From Alphaproteobacteria bacterium (GTDB lineage: Bacteria > Pseudomonadota > Alphaproteobacteria > CACIAM-22H2): a stretch of 64,000 nt of DNA. Made by a program: the position numbers and the translations under genes. Location: the NCBI GenBank assembly GCA_016793165.1, contig JAEULA010000016.1, forward strand, positions 62,001 to 126,000, in the 5' to 3' direction. Under the pieces are notes generated by a model. That model had not been told where the DNA came from and ran no database searches. It worked only from the letters and a program-made list of their open reading frames with translations. This document shows positions 49,161 to 57,676 of this stretch, in pieces; within the stretch, counting starts at the first letter, position 1; the number at the start of each line of letters is the position of its first letter.

Positions 49161-50786
49161 TCACGCCTTGCGGAAGTTCTTGGCGCGGAAGTCCATCGCA
49201 TAGGACGGCGCCGGCTTCCAGGCGACGTCCTTGCGCTTGCCCGTGAACACCGCGCTCTGGTGCAGCACCGTGTAGGCCGGATCGTCGCGCTCGCAGATCT
49301 CGAGCATCCGCCGGAAGATCGCCCGGCGCCGCGTGCGGTCCGTCGAGCTCTCGAGCTCCGGGGTCAGCGCGTTCATCTCCTCGTTCGTCCATTCGCCGAT
49401 CTGCTGCTGCTGGCCGGCCGGGCCGTGCTGGTTCGTGATCGACGACACCGGATCGTTGAACAGCGCGCTGTTCGACCAGTCGCGGATGCCGCGCGCCTGC
49501 GCGCGGTCGAAGATCTGGCTGAAGTTCTCCTTCATGATGATCTCGGTGTTGATGCCCACCGCCTTGAACATCTCGGCCAGGATCTGCCCGGTCGCCACCT
49601 GGTTCGTGTAGTAGTTGTTGAGCAGGCGGAACGGGATCACGCCGCCCTTGTAGCCGGCCTCGCGCAGCAGGCGCTTGGCGAGCTCGGGGTCGTATTTCGG
49701 CACGTCCCAGTCGGCGTGGAACATCTCGCCGTAGAACTCCCATTGCAGCCCCTTGGGTACGCGCGTGCGGCCGGCCCACAGCGTCTCGACGATGAGCTGG
49801 CGGTCGATGGCATGGCTCATCGCGCGGCGCACCCGCGGATCCTTGAGCTCTGGGTGGTTCTTGTCGAAGCACAGGAGGCGATGGTTGGTGATCAGGCCGC
49901 CGACGACCTCGTACCGGGCATGCTTCTCCACCTCGCTGATCTGGTCGGGCGGCAGGTCGCAGGCGAAGTCGTACTGGCCCGAGACCAGGCCGTTGATGCG
50001 GCCGGCGACCTCGGGAACCGCGACCAGGCGGATCTGCTTGATCGGCGGGCGGCCGCCCCAGTAGTCGTCGAAGGCCTCGAAGGTGATCGAGGTGTCGGGC
50101 CTGAAATCGACGATCCGGTACGGACCGGTGCCGATCGGGCGCCGCGCCCAGTCGAGCCAGCTCTTCGCCTCGGCATAGGCGCGCCGCGAGACGATCTGCG
50201 AGCCGGTGCGGGCCAGCTTGCCCTCGAGCGTGACGTCCGGGACCTTGTTGACGAAGCGGACCGTGTGCTTGTCCACGGTCTCGATCTTCTCGAAGGACGG
50301 CCAGAAGCGCTTGGCGATGGCGCGCACCTCGGCCGGCAGTTCCTTGGTCTCGCCGCCGACGACCGAGGTGAACATCGGCCGGGCCGAGACCTCGCCGGTG
50401 CCGAACATGCGCTCCGGTCCGAAGCTGTAGACGACGTCGTCGGCAGTCATCTCGTCGCCGTTGTGGAACTTCACGCCCGGCCGCAGCTTCAGCTCGACCG
50501 TGCGGTCGTCGATCCGCTTCCACTCCGTCGCCAAGCCGGGAATCGACTCGAGATTGCCTTGCAGGTCCTGCTCGATCATCGACTCCAGGTAGAAGTTGGC
50601 CACCCGGGTGCCGACGTTGGACTGCTCGCGCAGCGGCTCGAGCGTGTTGCTCGACAGGATCTGCTGCACGGCGATGTTGATCGTCGGCCGATTGTCGGCC
50701 TGGCCGGCGGCCATGCGCGCCAGCGGCGCGGTCGCACCCGCGAGCGCACCGGCCTTCAGGAGCCGTCGACGAGAATGCGCAGCCAT
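49161..50786 (-). CDS. ABC transporter substrate-binding protein, family 5 (dipeptide/oligopeptide type)
   Basis: The 541-residue exported receptor has a twin-arginine-like leader (HSRRRLLKAGALAGATAPLA) and the family-5 plan: LATEWKRIDDRTVELKLRPG then VKFHNGDEMTADDVVYSFG (about residues 90-125, the FHDG-like motif), central GTGPYRIVDFRPDTSITFEA (about 210) and the two-lobed C-terminus. Family 5 proteins bind peptides, but also nickel, heme, and glycerophosphodiester-like or plant compounds. It is encoded between a phosphonate/phosphodiester hydrolase gene (19 bases upstream) and the OppD-like ATPase gene, which argues for a phosphorus-containing or related ligand, by inference. Confidence 0.92.
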   Translation of the reverse strand: MAAHSRRRLLKAGALAGATAPLARMAAGQADNRPTINIAVQQILSSNTLEPLREQSNVGTRVANFYLESMIEQDLQGNLESIPGLATEWKRIDDRTVELKLRPGVKFHNGDEMTADDVVYSFGPERMFGTGEVSARPMFTSVVGGETKELPAEVRAIAKRFWPSFEKIETVDKHTVRFVNKVPDVTLEGKLARTGSQIVSRRAYAEAKSWLDWARRPIGTGPYRIVDFRPDTSITFEAFDDYWGGRPPIKQIRLVAVPEVAGRINGLVSGQYDFACDLPPDQISEVEKHARYEVVGGLITNHRLLCFDKNHPELKDPRVRRAMSHAIDRQLIVETLWAGRTRVPKGLQWEFYGEMFHADWDVPKYDPELAKRLLREAGYKGGVIPFRLLNNYYTNQVATGQILAEMFKAVGINTEIIMKENFSQIFDRAQARGIRDWSNSALFNDPVSSITNQHGPAGQQQQIGEWTNEEMNALTPELESSTDRTRRRAIFRRMLEICERDDPAYTVLHQSAVFTGKRKDVAWKPAPSYAMDFRAKNFRKA

Positions 50787-50805
50787 TGTCTCCTCCCCCG
50801 ATCCG

Positions 50806-52338
50806 TCAAGCGCGCGCTTCGAGACCCTCGGGCGTCGCGCGATAATGCGTCAGTGTACGTTCGGCGTGGCGCAGCCGCCAGCCGAGCATCTTCTGCGCGT
50901 AATCGCGAACCAGAGGCGCGTAGGCCGGATCCTCCGCCCGATTGTCGAGCTGGTTCGGATCGCGCGACAGGTCGAAGAACAGCGGCGGCAGCGTCGCGAA
51001 GTGCACGTACTTGTACTCGTGGTCGCGCACCACCGCGAGCGAGCAGGCATCCATGTGCAGCCCGAGATTCGACTCCGGTTTCGAGTAGAACACGTCGCGG
51101 AAGTCGAACTCGTAGTGCGCCTCCGTCCGCCAGTCGCCCGGCACGCCGCCCAGGGTGAAGGGCAGCAGGCTGCGGCCGTCGCACTGGCGCGGGATCGGCT
51201 GGCCGAGCCACTCCATGATCGTCGGGAAGGTGTCGATGGTCTCGGTGAACGCCTCGACGATCCGGCCCCGGGTCGGGTCGGCCGCGCGCGAGGGATCGCG
51301 CAGGATCATCGGGATGCGGAAGCTCTCGTCGAAGTACCCGATCTTCCCCAGCAGGTGATGGTCGCCGAGCTGCTCGCCGTGGTCGCAGGTGAAGATGACC
51401 AGCGTGTCGTCCCACTGCCTCGTCTCGTCGAGGAAGGCGAAGACGCGCCCGAGCTGGTCGTCGATCTCGGTCATCAGCGCGAGATAGGACGCGCGCATCA
51501 TTGCCACCTGCTCGAGGGTCAGGTCGCAGCCGCGGCCCTTCGCGCCCTGGAAGAAGCTGCTCTGCATGATCTCCTCGACGTAGAAGCGCGCCAGCGGATG
51601 CTGCCGCGCCTCCGCCTCGGGCGAGGCCGCGCGCACCGGCGGCAGCATCGCGGCGGGATCGTAGAGGCGGTTGTACGGCGCAGGCGCGATGAACTGCGGA
51701 TGCGGCCGGTAGTAGCCGAGATGCAGGAACCATCCCGGCCCGCGCCGCCCGCGGAGATAGGTGAGGCCGCGATCGGTGAAGTAGCGCGTGTCGCTGAGCT
51801 CGACCGGGATCCGCGACGGCCGCGTCGTCGGCCCCGGCATCGCGTCCTCGCCCTCGGGCAGCCAGATGTCGTTGCGGTTGGGCGGCAGCTTGTAGCCCTG
51901 GGCCGCGACCCAGCCGAAATAACCGTCCATCGCCGGCTCGAAGGCGCCGACGGAGCGGAAGCCGTCCATCAGGTCGCCGAGGATCTTGAAACGCGGGTCG
52001 TCCGGGCCGGTCGCGCGCGGATCGGGCGTCGTTGTCGTGTAACCGACCAGCGCTGGATCGTAGCCGGCGCGGCGCAGCGCCTTGCCAAGATTGTCGTGCC
52101 GCGCATCGAGCGGCACCGTGTTCTGCACGGCGCGATGGTTCATCTGGTAGAGGCCGGTGAGCAGCGAGGCGCGCGCCGGCCCGCACGGCGCCGTCGTCGT
52201 GTAGTGGTTGCGGAACGTCACGCCCTCGCGGCAGAGGCGGTCGATGTTCGGGGTCCGCAGCTGCGGGAAACCGAGATGCGGCAGGTGGTCGCCGCGCCAC
52301 TGGTCGACGACGATCAGCAGGACGTTCTTCTTGGCCAT
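50806..52338 (-). CDS. pehA: Phosphonate monoester hydrolase/phosphodiesterase (sulfatase superfamily)
   Basis: The 510-residue enzyme starts at ATG 52336-52338. The N-terminus KKNVLLIVVDQWRGDHLPHL, the formylglycine site C52-x-P54-x-R56 in PCGPARASLLTGLY, LGKALRRAGYDPALVGYTTT and the metal block DHGEQLGDHHLLGKIGY closely follow the Rhizobium/Burkholderia phosphonate monoester hydrolase family, which also cleaves phosphodiesters and is related to arylsulfatases. Cys52 would be converted to formylglycine by a maturase encoded elsewhere. The end, HYRATPEGLEARA, has the length and pattern of that family. No leader, so it acts in the cytosol. It sits 19 bases upstream of the binding-protein gene and heads the transporter genes. 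Confidence 0.92.
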   Translation of the reverse strand: MAKKNVLLIVVDQWRGDHLPHLGFPQLRTPNIDRLCREGVTFRNHYTTTAPCGPARASLLTGLYQMNHRAVQNTVPLDARHDNLGKALRRAGYDPALVGYTTTTPDPRATGPDDPRFKILGDLMDGFRSVGAFEPAMDGYFGWVAAQGYKLPPNRNDIWLPEGEDAMPGPTTRPSRIPVELSDTRYFTDRGLTYLRGRRGPGWFLHLGYYRPHPQFIAPAPYNRLYDPAAMLPPVRAASPEAEARQHPLARFYVEEIMQSSFFQGAKGRGCDLTLEQVAMMRASYLALMTEIDDQLGRVFAFLDETRQWDDTLVIFTCDHGEQLGDHHLLGKIGYFDESFRIPMILRDPSRAADPTRGRIVEAFTETIDTFPTIMEWLGQPIPRQCDGRSLLPFTLGGVPGDWRTEAHYEFDFRDVFYSKPESNLGLHMDACSLAVVRDHEYKYVHFATLPPLFFDLSRDPNQLDNRAEDPAYAPLVRDYAQKMLGWRLRHAERTLTHYRATPEGLEARA

Positions 52339-52402
52339 GGGATCCGATCGGCTTGAGGATTCTCGGCGGCGGCGGCCGTTCGCGACGGTCCGGCGCAGCG
52401 GC

Positions 52403-53239
52403 TCACAGCGTCGCGAGGAATGTCGCGACCGCGTCGTTGAACCGGGCGGCACGCTCGAAATACGGCGAGTGCCCGGCGTCCGGGAAGGTCAGGGCGCGGC
52501 CGCGTGCGAAGCTCGCGGCCAGCCGGTCGGCGATCATGGGCGGAATGACGATGTCCTCCGCGCCCATGACCACCAGCGCCGGCGCGAGGATGTCGCGGGC
52601 CACCGCGGCGTCGCGCACGCGCGTCGCCCAGAGGCGCTCGCGGATGCGGTTCTTGTCGAGGCCGACGCTGGTCTCGTCGATCTGCTGGTAGAGCAGGTGC
52701 AGCGCAGGCTGCTCGCGCGCCATGCGGGGCCCCGCCGCGACGTGGACGCCGTTCGCGGCGCAGCGCTCGCGCTGGGTCGCGGACTCGGCCGTCCAGCGGT
52801 CGAGCGGCGCGTGAAGCTCCTTGCCGAGGGTGCGCGGGTCGATCGTGCCCGAGGTCGAGGACAGCACGATCCCGCGCACGCGTGCAGGATAGCGCAGCGC
52901 GAACTCGATCGTCGTCCATCCGCCCATCGACTGGCCGACGATCGCCGCCTGGGCGACGCCGAGATGGTCGAGCACCGCGGCGAGGTCGTCGGCGTACTCC
53001 AGCGGCTCGGGCCCGCCCGGCGGCGCCACCGACGGGCCGAAGCCGCGATGCGAGATGGCGATGCAGCGGTGCCGCGGCATGAAATGCGCGACCTGCTGCC
53101 ACCACGACAGGTGCGATCCGCCGAGACCGTGGGCGAAGACGATCGCCGGGCCGTCCCCGACCGCGTGGAAGTAGATTCGCGCGTCGCCGCGCGCGACATG
53201 GCCGCGCTGGGCGCTCGGCATCTTCGGCATGGACGTCAT
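52403..53239 (-). CDS. Alpha/beta hydrolase
   Basis: The 278-residue protein has a complete canonical fold: oxyanion region VFAHGLGGSHLSWWQQV, nucleophile elbow IVGQSMGGWTTIEFAL (Ser near residue 103), Asp in VVMGAEDIVIPP (near 228) and His in PDAGHSPYFERAARF (near 257). It resembles lipase/esterase or C-C bond hydrolases of the alpha/beta type. It is the first gene of the minus-strand run and is separated from the phosphonate monoester hydrolase gene by 63 bases, so it is probably part of the operon. No leader. Its spacer to the divergent hub gene (about 195 bases) should contain the promoter. Confidence 0.9.
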   Translation of the reverse strand: MTSMPKMPSAQRGHVARGDARIYFHAVGDGPAIVFAHGLGGSHLSWWQQVAHFMPRHRCIAISHRGFGPSVAPPGGPEPLEYADDLAAVLDHLGVAQAAIVGQSMGGWTTIEFALRYPARVRGIVLSSTSGTIDPRTLGKELHAPLDRWTAESATQRERCAANGVHVAAGPRMAREQPALHLLYQQIDETSVGLDKNRIRERLWATRVRDAAVARDILAPALVVMGAEDIVIPPMIADRLAASFARGRALTFPDAGHSPYFERAARFNDAVATFLATL

Positions 53240-53434
53240 CGTCTGGGGCTCGCCGGTGTCGTTGCGGGGTGGATCGCATCGCGGCGCGCCGCGACCGCAT
53301 GTCGATCATAGGTCAGCCGCCGCCCGGCTGTCCCCGCCGAAGCCGCGCCACGCCGCGCGCGGTTGCCGTCGGGCCTCGGACGGCGGAGAGTGACGACCGC
53401 GACCGGCCGCCGGTCGTGCCACCTCGGGTCCCAC

Positions 53435-54283
53435 ATGCCGAAACGCCGGACAACCGCCGCGACGCCTCTGATGCAGCCGACGCCGAGCTGGCGCGTCGCG
53501 GGCGCCGCCGCGCCGCAGCTCGCCGCCGGCCTGCTCGAGCTCGAGATCCGCCGAGCGATCGGGCAGCGCACGACGTGCCGCGCGCGCTTCGGCGCGCTGG
53601 GATCCGCCGGCGACACGGTCGGCCTGCAGCTCCTCGATCGCCAGCTGCTCGAATTCGGACGGTCGATCGAGATCGCCGCCGCCGGGCGCACGCTCTTCGC
53701 CGGCAGTGTTGCCATGCTCGAGGCGGAGTTCCGCGACGGCGTCGCGCCCGCGGCGGGGATGCGGGCGGAGGACCGCTACGGTGCGCTCGTCGCGCAGCCG
53801 CGACGCCGCGTCTTCGAGGCGATGAGCGATGCCGCGATCGCCGCCCGCATCGCCGCGGAGCACGGCCTCGCGGCCCGGATCGACATTCCCGGGCGCGCCC
53901 TGCCGCGCGTCGTGCAGCAGGACCAGACCGATCTCGAGTTCCTGCGCGCCCGCGCCGCGGTCAATCGGGTCGATCTCCTGCTGGGCGACGACGCCCTGGT
54001 GATGCGCCGGCGCCGTCCGGGACGGCCCGTGACCCTGGCGCTCGGCGCCGAGCTGCGCGGCTACACCGGAACGGCGTCGCCGACCGGCAGCTCGGCCGCG
54101 ATCGCCGGACGGGCGGTGCTCGCAGGCGCGCCGGCAATCGAGCTCGGCGGCGGCGTCGAGCTGCGCGGCATCGGCGCCGCGTTCGAAGGCGGACATGTGG
54201 CGACGGCGATCGTCCTGCGCTTCGACCTCGCCGGCGGCCTGCAGACGGAACTGGCCTGCGAACGCGCGACGCTGCTTCCCTGA
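53435..54283 (+). CDS. Phage late-control D/VgrG-like hub protein
   Basis: The 282-residue protein has the pattern of phage gpD/VgrG-family baseplate hubs: a beta-rich first half beginning PTPSWRVAG and LLELEIRRAI, then the diagnostic block PRVVQQDQTDLEFLRARAAV followed by NRVDLLLGDDALVMRRRR (about residues 150-190), corresponding to the consensus 'QynEsdldFLrRla'. In complete contractile systems this trimer caps the tube and carries the spike. No spike, tube or baseplate gene adjoins it. Start is uncertain: ATG 53435 is used, ATG 53471 is a possible alternative; neither has a clear ribosome binding site. Neighbours are an alpha/beta hydrolase (divergent) and a proline iminopeptidase (30 bases downstream). 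Confidence 0.8.
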   Translation: MPKRRTTAATPLMQPTPSWRVAGAAAPQLAAGLLELEIRRAIGQRTTCRARFGALGSAGDTVGLQLLDRQLLEFGRSIEIAAAGRTLFAGSVAMLEAEFRDGVAPAAGMRAEDRYGALVAQPRRRVFEAMSDAAIAARIAAEHGLAARIDIPGRALPRVVQQDQTDLEFLRARAAVNRVDLLLGDDALVMRRRRPGRPVTLALGAELRGYTGTASPTGSSAAIAGRAVLAGAPAIELGGGVELRGIGAAFEGGHVATAIVLRFDLAGGLQTELACERATLLP

Positions 54284-54312
54284 CCACGCCGCGATTCGAC
54301 GGATATCCGACC

Positions 54313-55260
54313 ATGAGCGCCCTCTTCCCACCTTGCGAACCGCGCACGAGCGGCCACCTTCCCGTCGGTGACGGCCATGCGATCTACTGGGAGGAAGTCG
54401 GCGACCCGACCGGGATTCCCGTCGTCTTCCTCCACGGCGGGCCGGGCAGCGGCATCTATGCCGAGCAGCGCCGCTTCTTCGACCCGGCGCGGTTCCGGGC
54501 CGTGCTGTTCGACCAGCGCGGCGCCGGGCGCTCGACGCCGTCAGCCGACATCAGCAGCAACACCACCCGGCACCTGATCGCCGACATCGAAAGGCTTCGG
54601 GTGCATCTCGGCATCGGGCGCTGGATCGTTTTCGGCGGCTCGTGGGGATCGACGCTGGCGCTCGCCTATGCGGCCGCGCATCCGGATCGCTGCAGCGGTC
54701 TCGTCCTGCGCGGCATCTGGCTCTGCCGTCCGGGCGACATGCAGTGGTGGCTCTACGGCATGCGCGCGGTGTTCCCCGACCACTGGGACCGCTTCGCCGG
54801 CTTCCTGCCGTCGTCGGAGCGCGGCGATCTGCTCGGCGCCTATCATCGGCGGCTGAACGATCCCGACCCGGCCGTCCATCTGCCGGCGGCCGCGGCCTGG
54901 AAGAGCTACGAGATGCGCTGCTCCACGCTGCTGCCGCGCCTCGACGCCGACCAGCCGGCCGACCCGCGCACGCTCGCGATGTCGCGCATCGAGAACCACT
55001 ACATGGTCAACGACATCTTCCTGCCGCAGGGAGCCCTGCTCGCCGCCGTGCCACGGCTGCGCGCGATCCCGACGCACGTGGTCCACGGCCGCTACGACAT
55101 GATCTGCCCGATCGAGGGCGCCTTCGCGCTCGTCGCGGACTGGCCGGAGGCGCGGTTCACGATCGTTCCCGATGCCGGCCACGCCGCGGGGGAGCCGGGC
55201 ACCTGCGCCGCATTGATCGCCGCGATGGACTCGCTCGCCGTGCAGCTCGCAGGACGCTGA
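54313..55260 (+). CDS. pip: Proline iminopeptidase (alpha/beta hydrolase, S33)
   Basis: The 315-residue enzyme starts at ATG 54313. It carries the S33 prolyl aminopeptidase signatures: VFLHGGPGSGIYAEQRRFFD, VLFDQRGAGRSTPSADIS, nucleophile elbow FGGSWGSTLALAYA (Ser near 111), SRIENHYMVND with the N-terminal-amine-binding Glu, Asp in VHGRYDMICP and His in DAGHAAGEPG. It removes N-terminal proline from peptides. It ends before a convergent MBL gene, with a strong hairpin between. Confidence 0.93.
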   Translation: MSALFPPCEPRTSGHLPVGDGHAIYWEEVGDPTGIPVVFLHGGPGSGIYAEQRRFFDPARFRAVLFDQRGAGRSTPSADISSNTTRHLIADIERLRVHLGIGRWIVFGGSWGSTLALAYAAAHPDRCSGLVLRGIWLCRPGDMQWWLYGMRAVFPDHWDRFAGFLPSSERGDLLGAYHRRLNDPDPAVHLPAAAAWKSYEMRCSTLLPRLDADQPADPRTLAMSRIENHYMVNDIFLPQGALLAAVPRLRAIPTHVVHGRYDMICPIEGAFALVADWPEARFTIVPDAGHAAGEPGTCAALIAAMDSLAVQLAGR

Positions 55261-55304
55261 GAAGGCGCGCGATCGCCGCGGCGACCGCGCGTCTCGGCAG
55301 CACC

Positions 55305-55335
55305 CCGCCCCGCCCGGGCGCGCCGGGCAGGGCGG
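55305..55335. terminator. Hairpin between convergent genes
   Basis: CCGCCCCGCCCGG (55305-55317) pairs with CCGGGCAGGGCGG (55323-55335), 13 bp with one mismatch and a 5-base loop. It lies between the proline iminopeptidase stop (55260) and the convergent MBL stop (55346), the classic place for a shared terminator. Confidence 0.5.
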
Positions 55336-55345
55336 GCGGCGCCGC

Positions 55346-56815
55346 TCACTTCTTCGGCGTGGTGCTCGCCGTGGTGTACAGCTCCGCCACCGGCACGACG
55401 CGTCCGTGCAGCGGCAGGATGCGATCGACCGCCAGCTTCTGGCCCTCGATGTTCGCGATCAGGTTGAGGTTGTTCGCGTTCGCCGGCGTCGGCGCGGGCG
55501 TGTTTGGCGGCAGCGGCGTGTAGGCGTCGGCCTCGATCAGCAGCTTCTCCTTGGGCAGGTAGACCATCAGGAAGGTGCCGCTGTGGACGCTGCGCCGGAT
55601 GTCGAGGATTTCGATCGTGCGCGCGCCGTCCGTCATCGTGCGCTTCTTCGAGACCGAGACGAAGCTCGGCTTCTTGCCGGACTGCGCCAGGCGGTCCGGG
55701 CTGATCGTGTTCTTCGTCGCCAGGGTCGTCCGCATGTACTTCGCCACGTCGGCCTGGGCGACGATCGTGATGCCCTCGGCCGCGGCCGTGCGCAGGCCGC
55801 CGGAGTGGTCGAAATGCTGATGCGAGTTGATCACGTAGCGGATCGGCTTGCCCGGAACGAGCTGGCGCACCTGCTCGATGACCGGCAGGCTGCGCCCGTC
55901 GTTGAGCGGCGCCTCGACGAGCACGAGATGATCCTTCATCTCGATGGCAACGCTGTTGTGCGAGCCGCCGCCGACGAACCACACGCCGTCCGCGACCTTC
56001 TCGATCGCCACGCGTTCGCCGGCCGAGCGCACGGCGTCCGGCACCGCGATGTCGGCCGCCGCGTTGGGCTGGACTTCCTTGACCGTGACGTCGAGGACGG
56101 GGAAGCCGCCGGCCGACTGCTTGATGCGCATCGGGAACTTCACGGCGCCGACGTCGCGGTAGTCGGAATAGGTCGTGACGGTCGCGACCTCGCCGAGGAC
56201 CGCGTCCGGGGCGCGAGATTCAATGCGCTCGACGCGGAACTTGTCGTCGAGGAACACCTTCGCGACGAAGCGGCCCGGCTCGGCGAAGGAGAGCACCGCG
56301 AGCGAGGCGCTGCCCTTCTTGCGCCAGGCGACCTTGGCATTGTTGCGTTGCGCGGCCTTGATCGCGCCGTGCGGCGTCAGCCAGAGCTGGTGCGTGCGGT
56401 CCGCGACGAAGCGCGGGCCGGCCACGGGGTTCGGGCCGACGACGTTCCACGCGAAGTCGCCGCTGACGAACTGGTCGTTGCGCTGCTGGCCCATCAGCGG
56501 ATAGCCGCCGCCGCCCAGCGGCTCGCCGCGGCTGAGCACGATCTCCTCGCGCATCGAGCGGGTCTCGTAGTTGATCGTGCGGGTCTGGCTGTGGATCGTG
56601 ATCTTGGGCCAGGCCATGCCCGGCTTGAACGCCTGGCCCAGCGTGTACCCGATGCCCTCGCCGCTGTAGCGAAGTGTCCGCAGCTCGCCGGCGCCGATGG
56701 CGTCCGCGGCGCGCTTGAGCGCATCGGATGCGCCCTGCGCATGGGCGGCCGGCGCCATCAGGCAGAATGCCGCAAGCGCCAGGCCGGCGCCCCCCAACAA
56801 GACTCGACGTGACAT
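55346..56815 (-). CDS. Exported MBL-fold metallohydrolase with N-terminal lipoprotein-like domain
   Basis: The 489-residue protein starts at ATG 56813-56815 behind GGGAG and has a Sec leader (LLGGAGLALAAFCLMAPAAHAQ). Residues 25-270 form a beta-rich domain unlike the usual MBL enzymes (YSGEGIGYTLGQAFKPGMAW, EVATVTTYSDYRDVGAVKFP). The MBL domain follows with the HxHxDH motif in VINSHQHFDHSGGLR (about 345) and the later Asp in LLIEADAYTPLP, with LPLHGRVVPV near the C-terminus supplying a final His. It is secreted to the periplasm. Hydrolases of this two-domain build are of unknown substrate. The gene is divergent from the zinc-type operon. Confidence 0.87.
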   Translation of the reverse strand: MSRRVLLGGAGLALAAFCLMAPAAHAQGASDALKRAADAIGAGELRTLRYSGEGIGYTLGQAFKPGMAWPKITIHSQTRTINYETRSMREEIVLSRGEPLGGGGYPLMGQQRNDQFVSGDFAWNVVGPNPVAGPRFVADRTHQLWLTPHGAIKAAQRNNAKVAWRKKGSASLAVLSFAEPGRFVAKVFLDDKFRVERIESRAPDAVLGEVATVTTYSDYRDVGAVKFPMRIKQSAGGFPVLDVTVKEVQPNAAADIAVPDAVRSAGERVAIEKVADGVWFVGGGSHNSVAIEMKDHLVLVEAPLNDGRSLPVIEQVRQLVPGKPIRYVINSHQHFDHSGGLRTAAAEGITIVAQADVAKYMRTTLATKNTISPDRLAQSGKKPSFVSVSKKRTMTDGARTIEILDIRRSVHSGTFLMVYLPKEKLLIEADAYTPLPPNTPAPTPANANNLNLIANIEGQKLAVDRILPLHGRVVPVAELYTTASTTPKK

Positions 56816-56952
56816 GAGCACTCCCTCGCTATCCCGGAATTTTCGCCTGCGTCGTGCGACGCCGGCACGGGCCGTCCGTTCGACGGACCCCGCGATCAAG
56901 GTACACCGCGGTCATCGCCGGCTTCCCTGCGCCACGCCGTTGGGCGCGAGAC

Positions 56953-56968
56953 TCACGCATTCGTGAGC
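56953..56968. promoter_or_regulatory. Inverted repeat in the promoter region of the metal-uptake operon
   Basis: CTCACG-CATT-CGTGAG forms a perfect 6-base dyad 126 bases upstream of the DUF2796 gene start and 138 bases upstream of the divergent MBL gene start. It is a candidate operator for either. It does not match the classic Zur consensus I know, so a zinc-regulator site is not claimed. Confidence 0.25.
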
Positions 56969-57093
56969 GTCGGCGATGCGCAGACGGTTGCCGGCGCGAA
57001 ACCCGCCGGCAGCAGCACGGCGAAATTGTCGGACCGCGCGCGAATCGGCTGGTCTAGTGTCCGCAGCGTTCCGACGACAGCGGAGGCGACGAC

Positions 57094-57663
57094 GTGGACA
57101 ACTCGGCCCCAGCGACGATCCGGCGACGACGCGCGGTCGGGCTCCCCGCCTCCGGACTCCTGGCGATCGCGTTCGCCGCGACGGCCGCCGCCGCGCCGCA
57201 CCAGCACGGCGTGGCGACGCTCGCACTCGCGCTCGACGGCGGGCAGCTGCGCGCCGAGCTGTCCCTGCCGGCACGCGACGCCGTCGGTTTCGAGCGCAGG
57301 CCGCGCAATGACGCCGAGCGCGGCAAGCTCGCCGCGGCGCGCGACCGGCTCGCCGACGGTGCGACGCTGCTCGGACTTCCGTCCGCCGCGCGCTGCGCCG
57401 CGAGCGCGCCGGCGGAGATCAGGAGCGAGTTGCTGGGGCCCGCGCCGGCGCCGGGCGGGCACAAGCACGCGCACGACGACGAGCACGCGGATTTCGACGT
57501 CGTCTACGCCTTCGTCTGCGCCGAGCCCGGCGCGCTGAGCGGATTGGAGCCGGCGCTGTTCAAGAGCTTCCCGGGCCTCAAGCAGATCCGCGTGCAGTCG
57601 ATCGGCCCCAAGGGGCCGAAGCGCGCGACGATCACGCCGGCGCGCGCCCGCTTCGATTTCTGA
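57094..57663 (+). CDS. ZrgA-like zinc-binding protein (DUF2796)
   Basis: The 189-residue protein starts at GTG 57094 with GGAGG 7 bases upstream. It has a leader (GLLAIAFAATAAAAP) and begins its mature part with HQHG, followed by a beta-rich body and a His/Asp-rich metal-binding stretch GGHKHAHDDEHADFDVVYAF (about residue 120). These fit DUF2796, the family of ZrgA, a periplasmic zinc-uptake component in Vibrio. It leads an operon with an ABC ATPase, an FtsX-type permease and a DUF3299 protein. Expression is likely controlled by metal status, but no regulator gene is nearby. Confidence 0.87.
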   Translation: MDNSAPATIRRRRAVGLPASGLLAIAFAATAAAAPHQHGVATLALALDGGQLRAELSLPARDAVGFERRPRNDAERGKLAAARDRLADGATLLGLPSAARCAASAPAEIRSELLGPAPAPGGHKHAHDDEHADFDVVYAFVCAEPGALSGLEPALFKSFPGLKQIRVQSIGPKGPKRATITPARARFDF

Positions 57664-57676
57664 CCGGTCGCGCCCG

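Noticed and set aside
48720..51158. 812-residue open frame, plus strand
   Set aside because: Antisense to the OppD-like, receptor and phosphonate monoester hydrolase genes; an effect of high GC.
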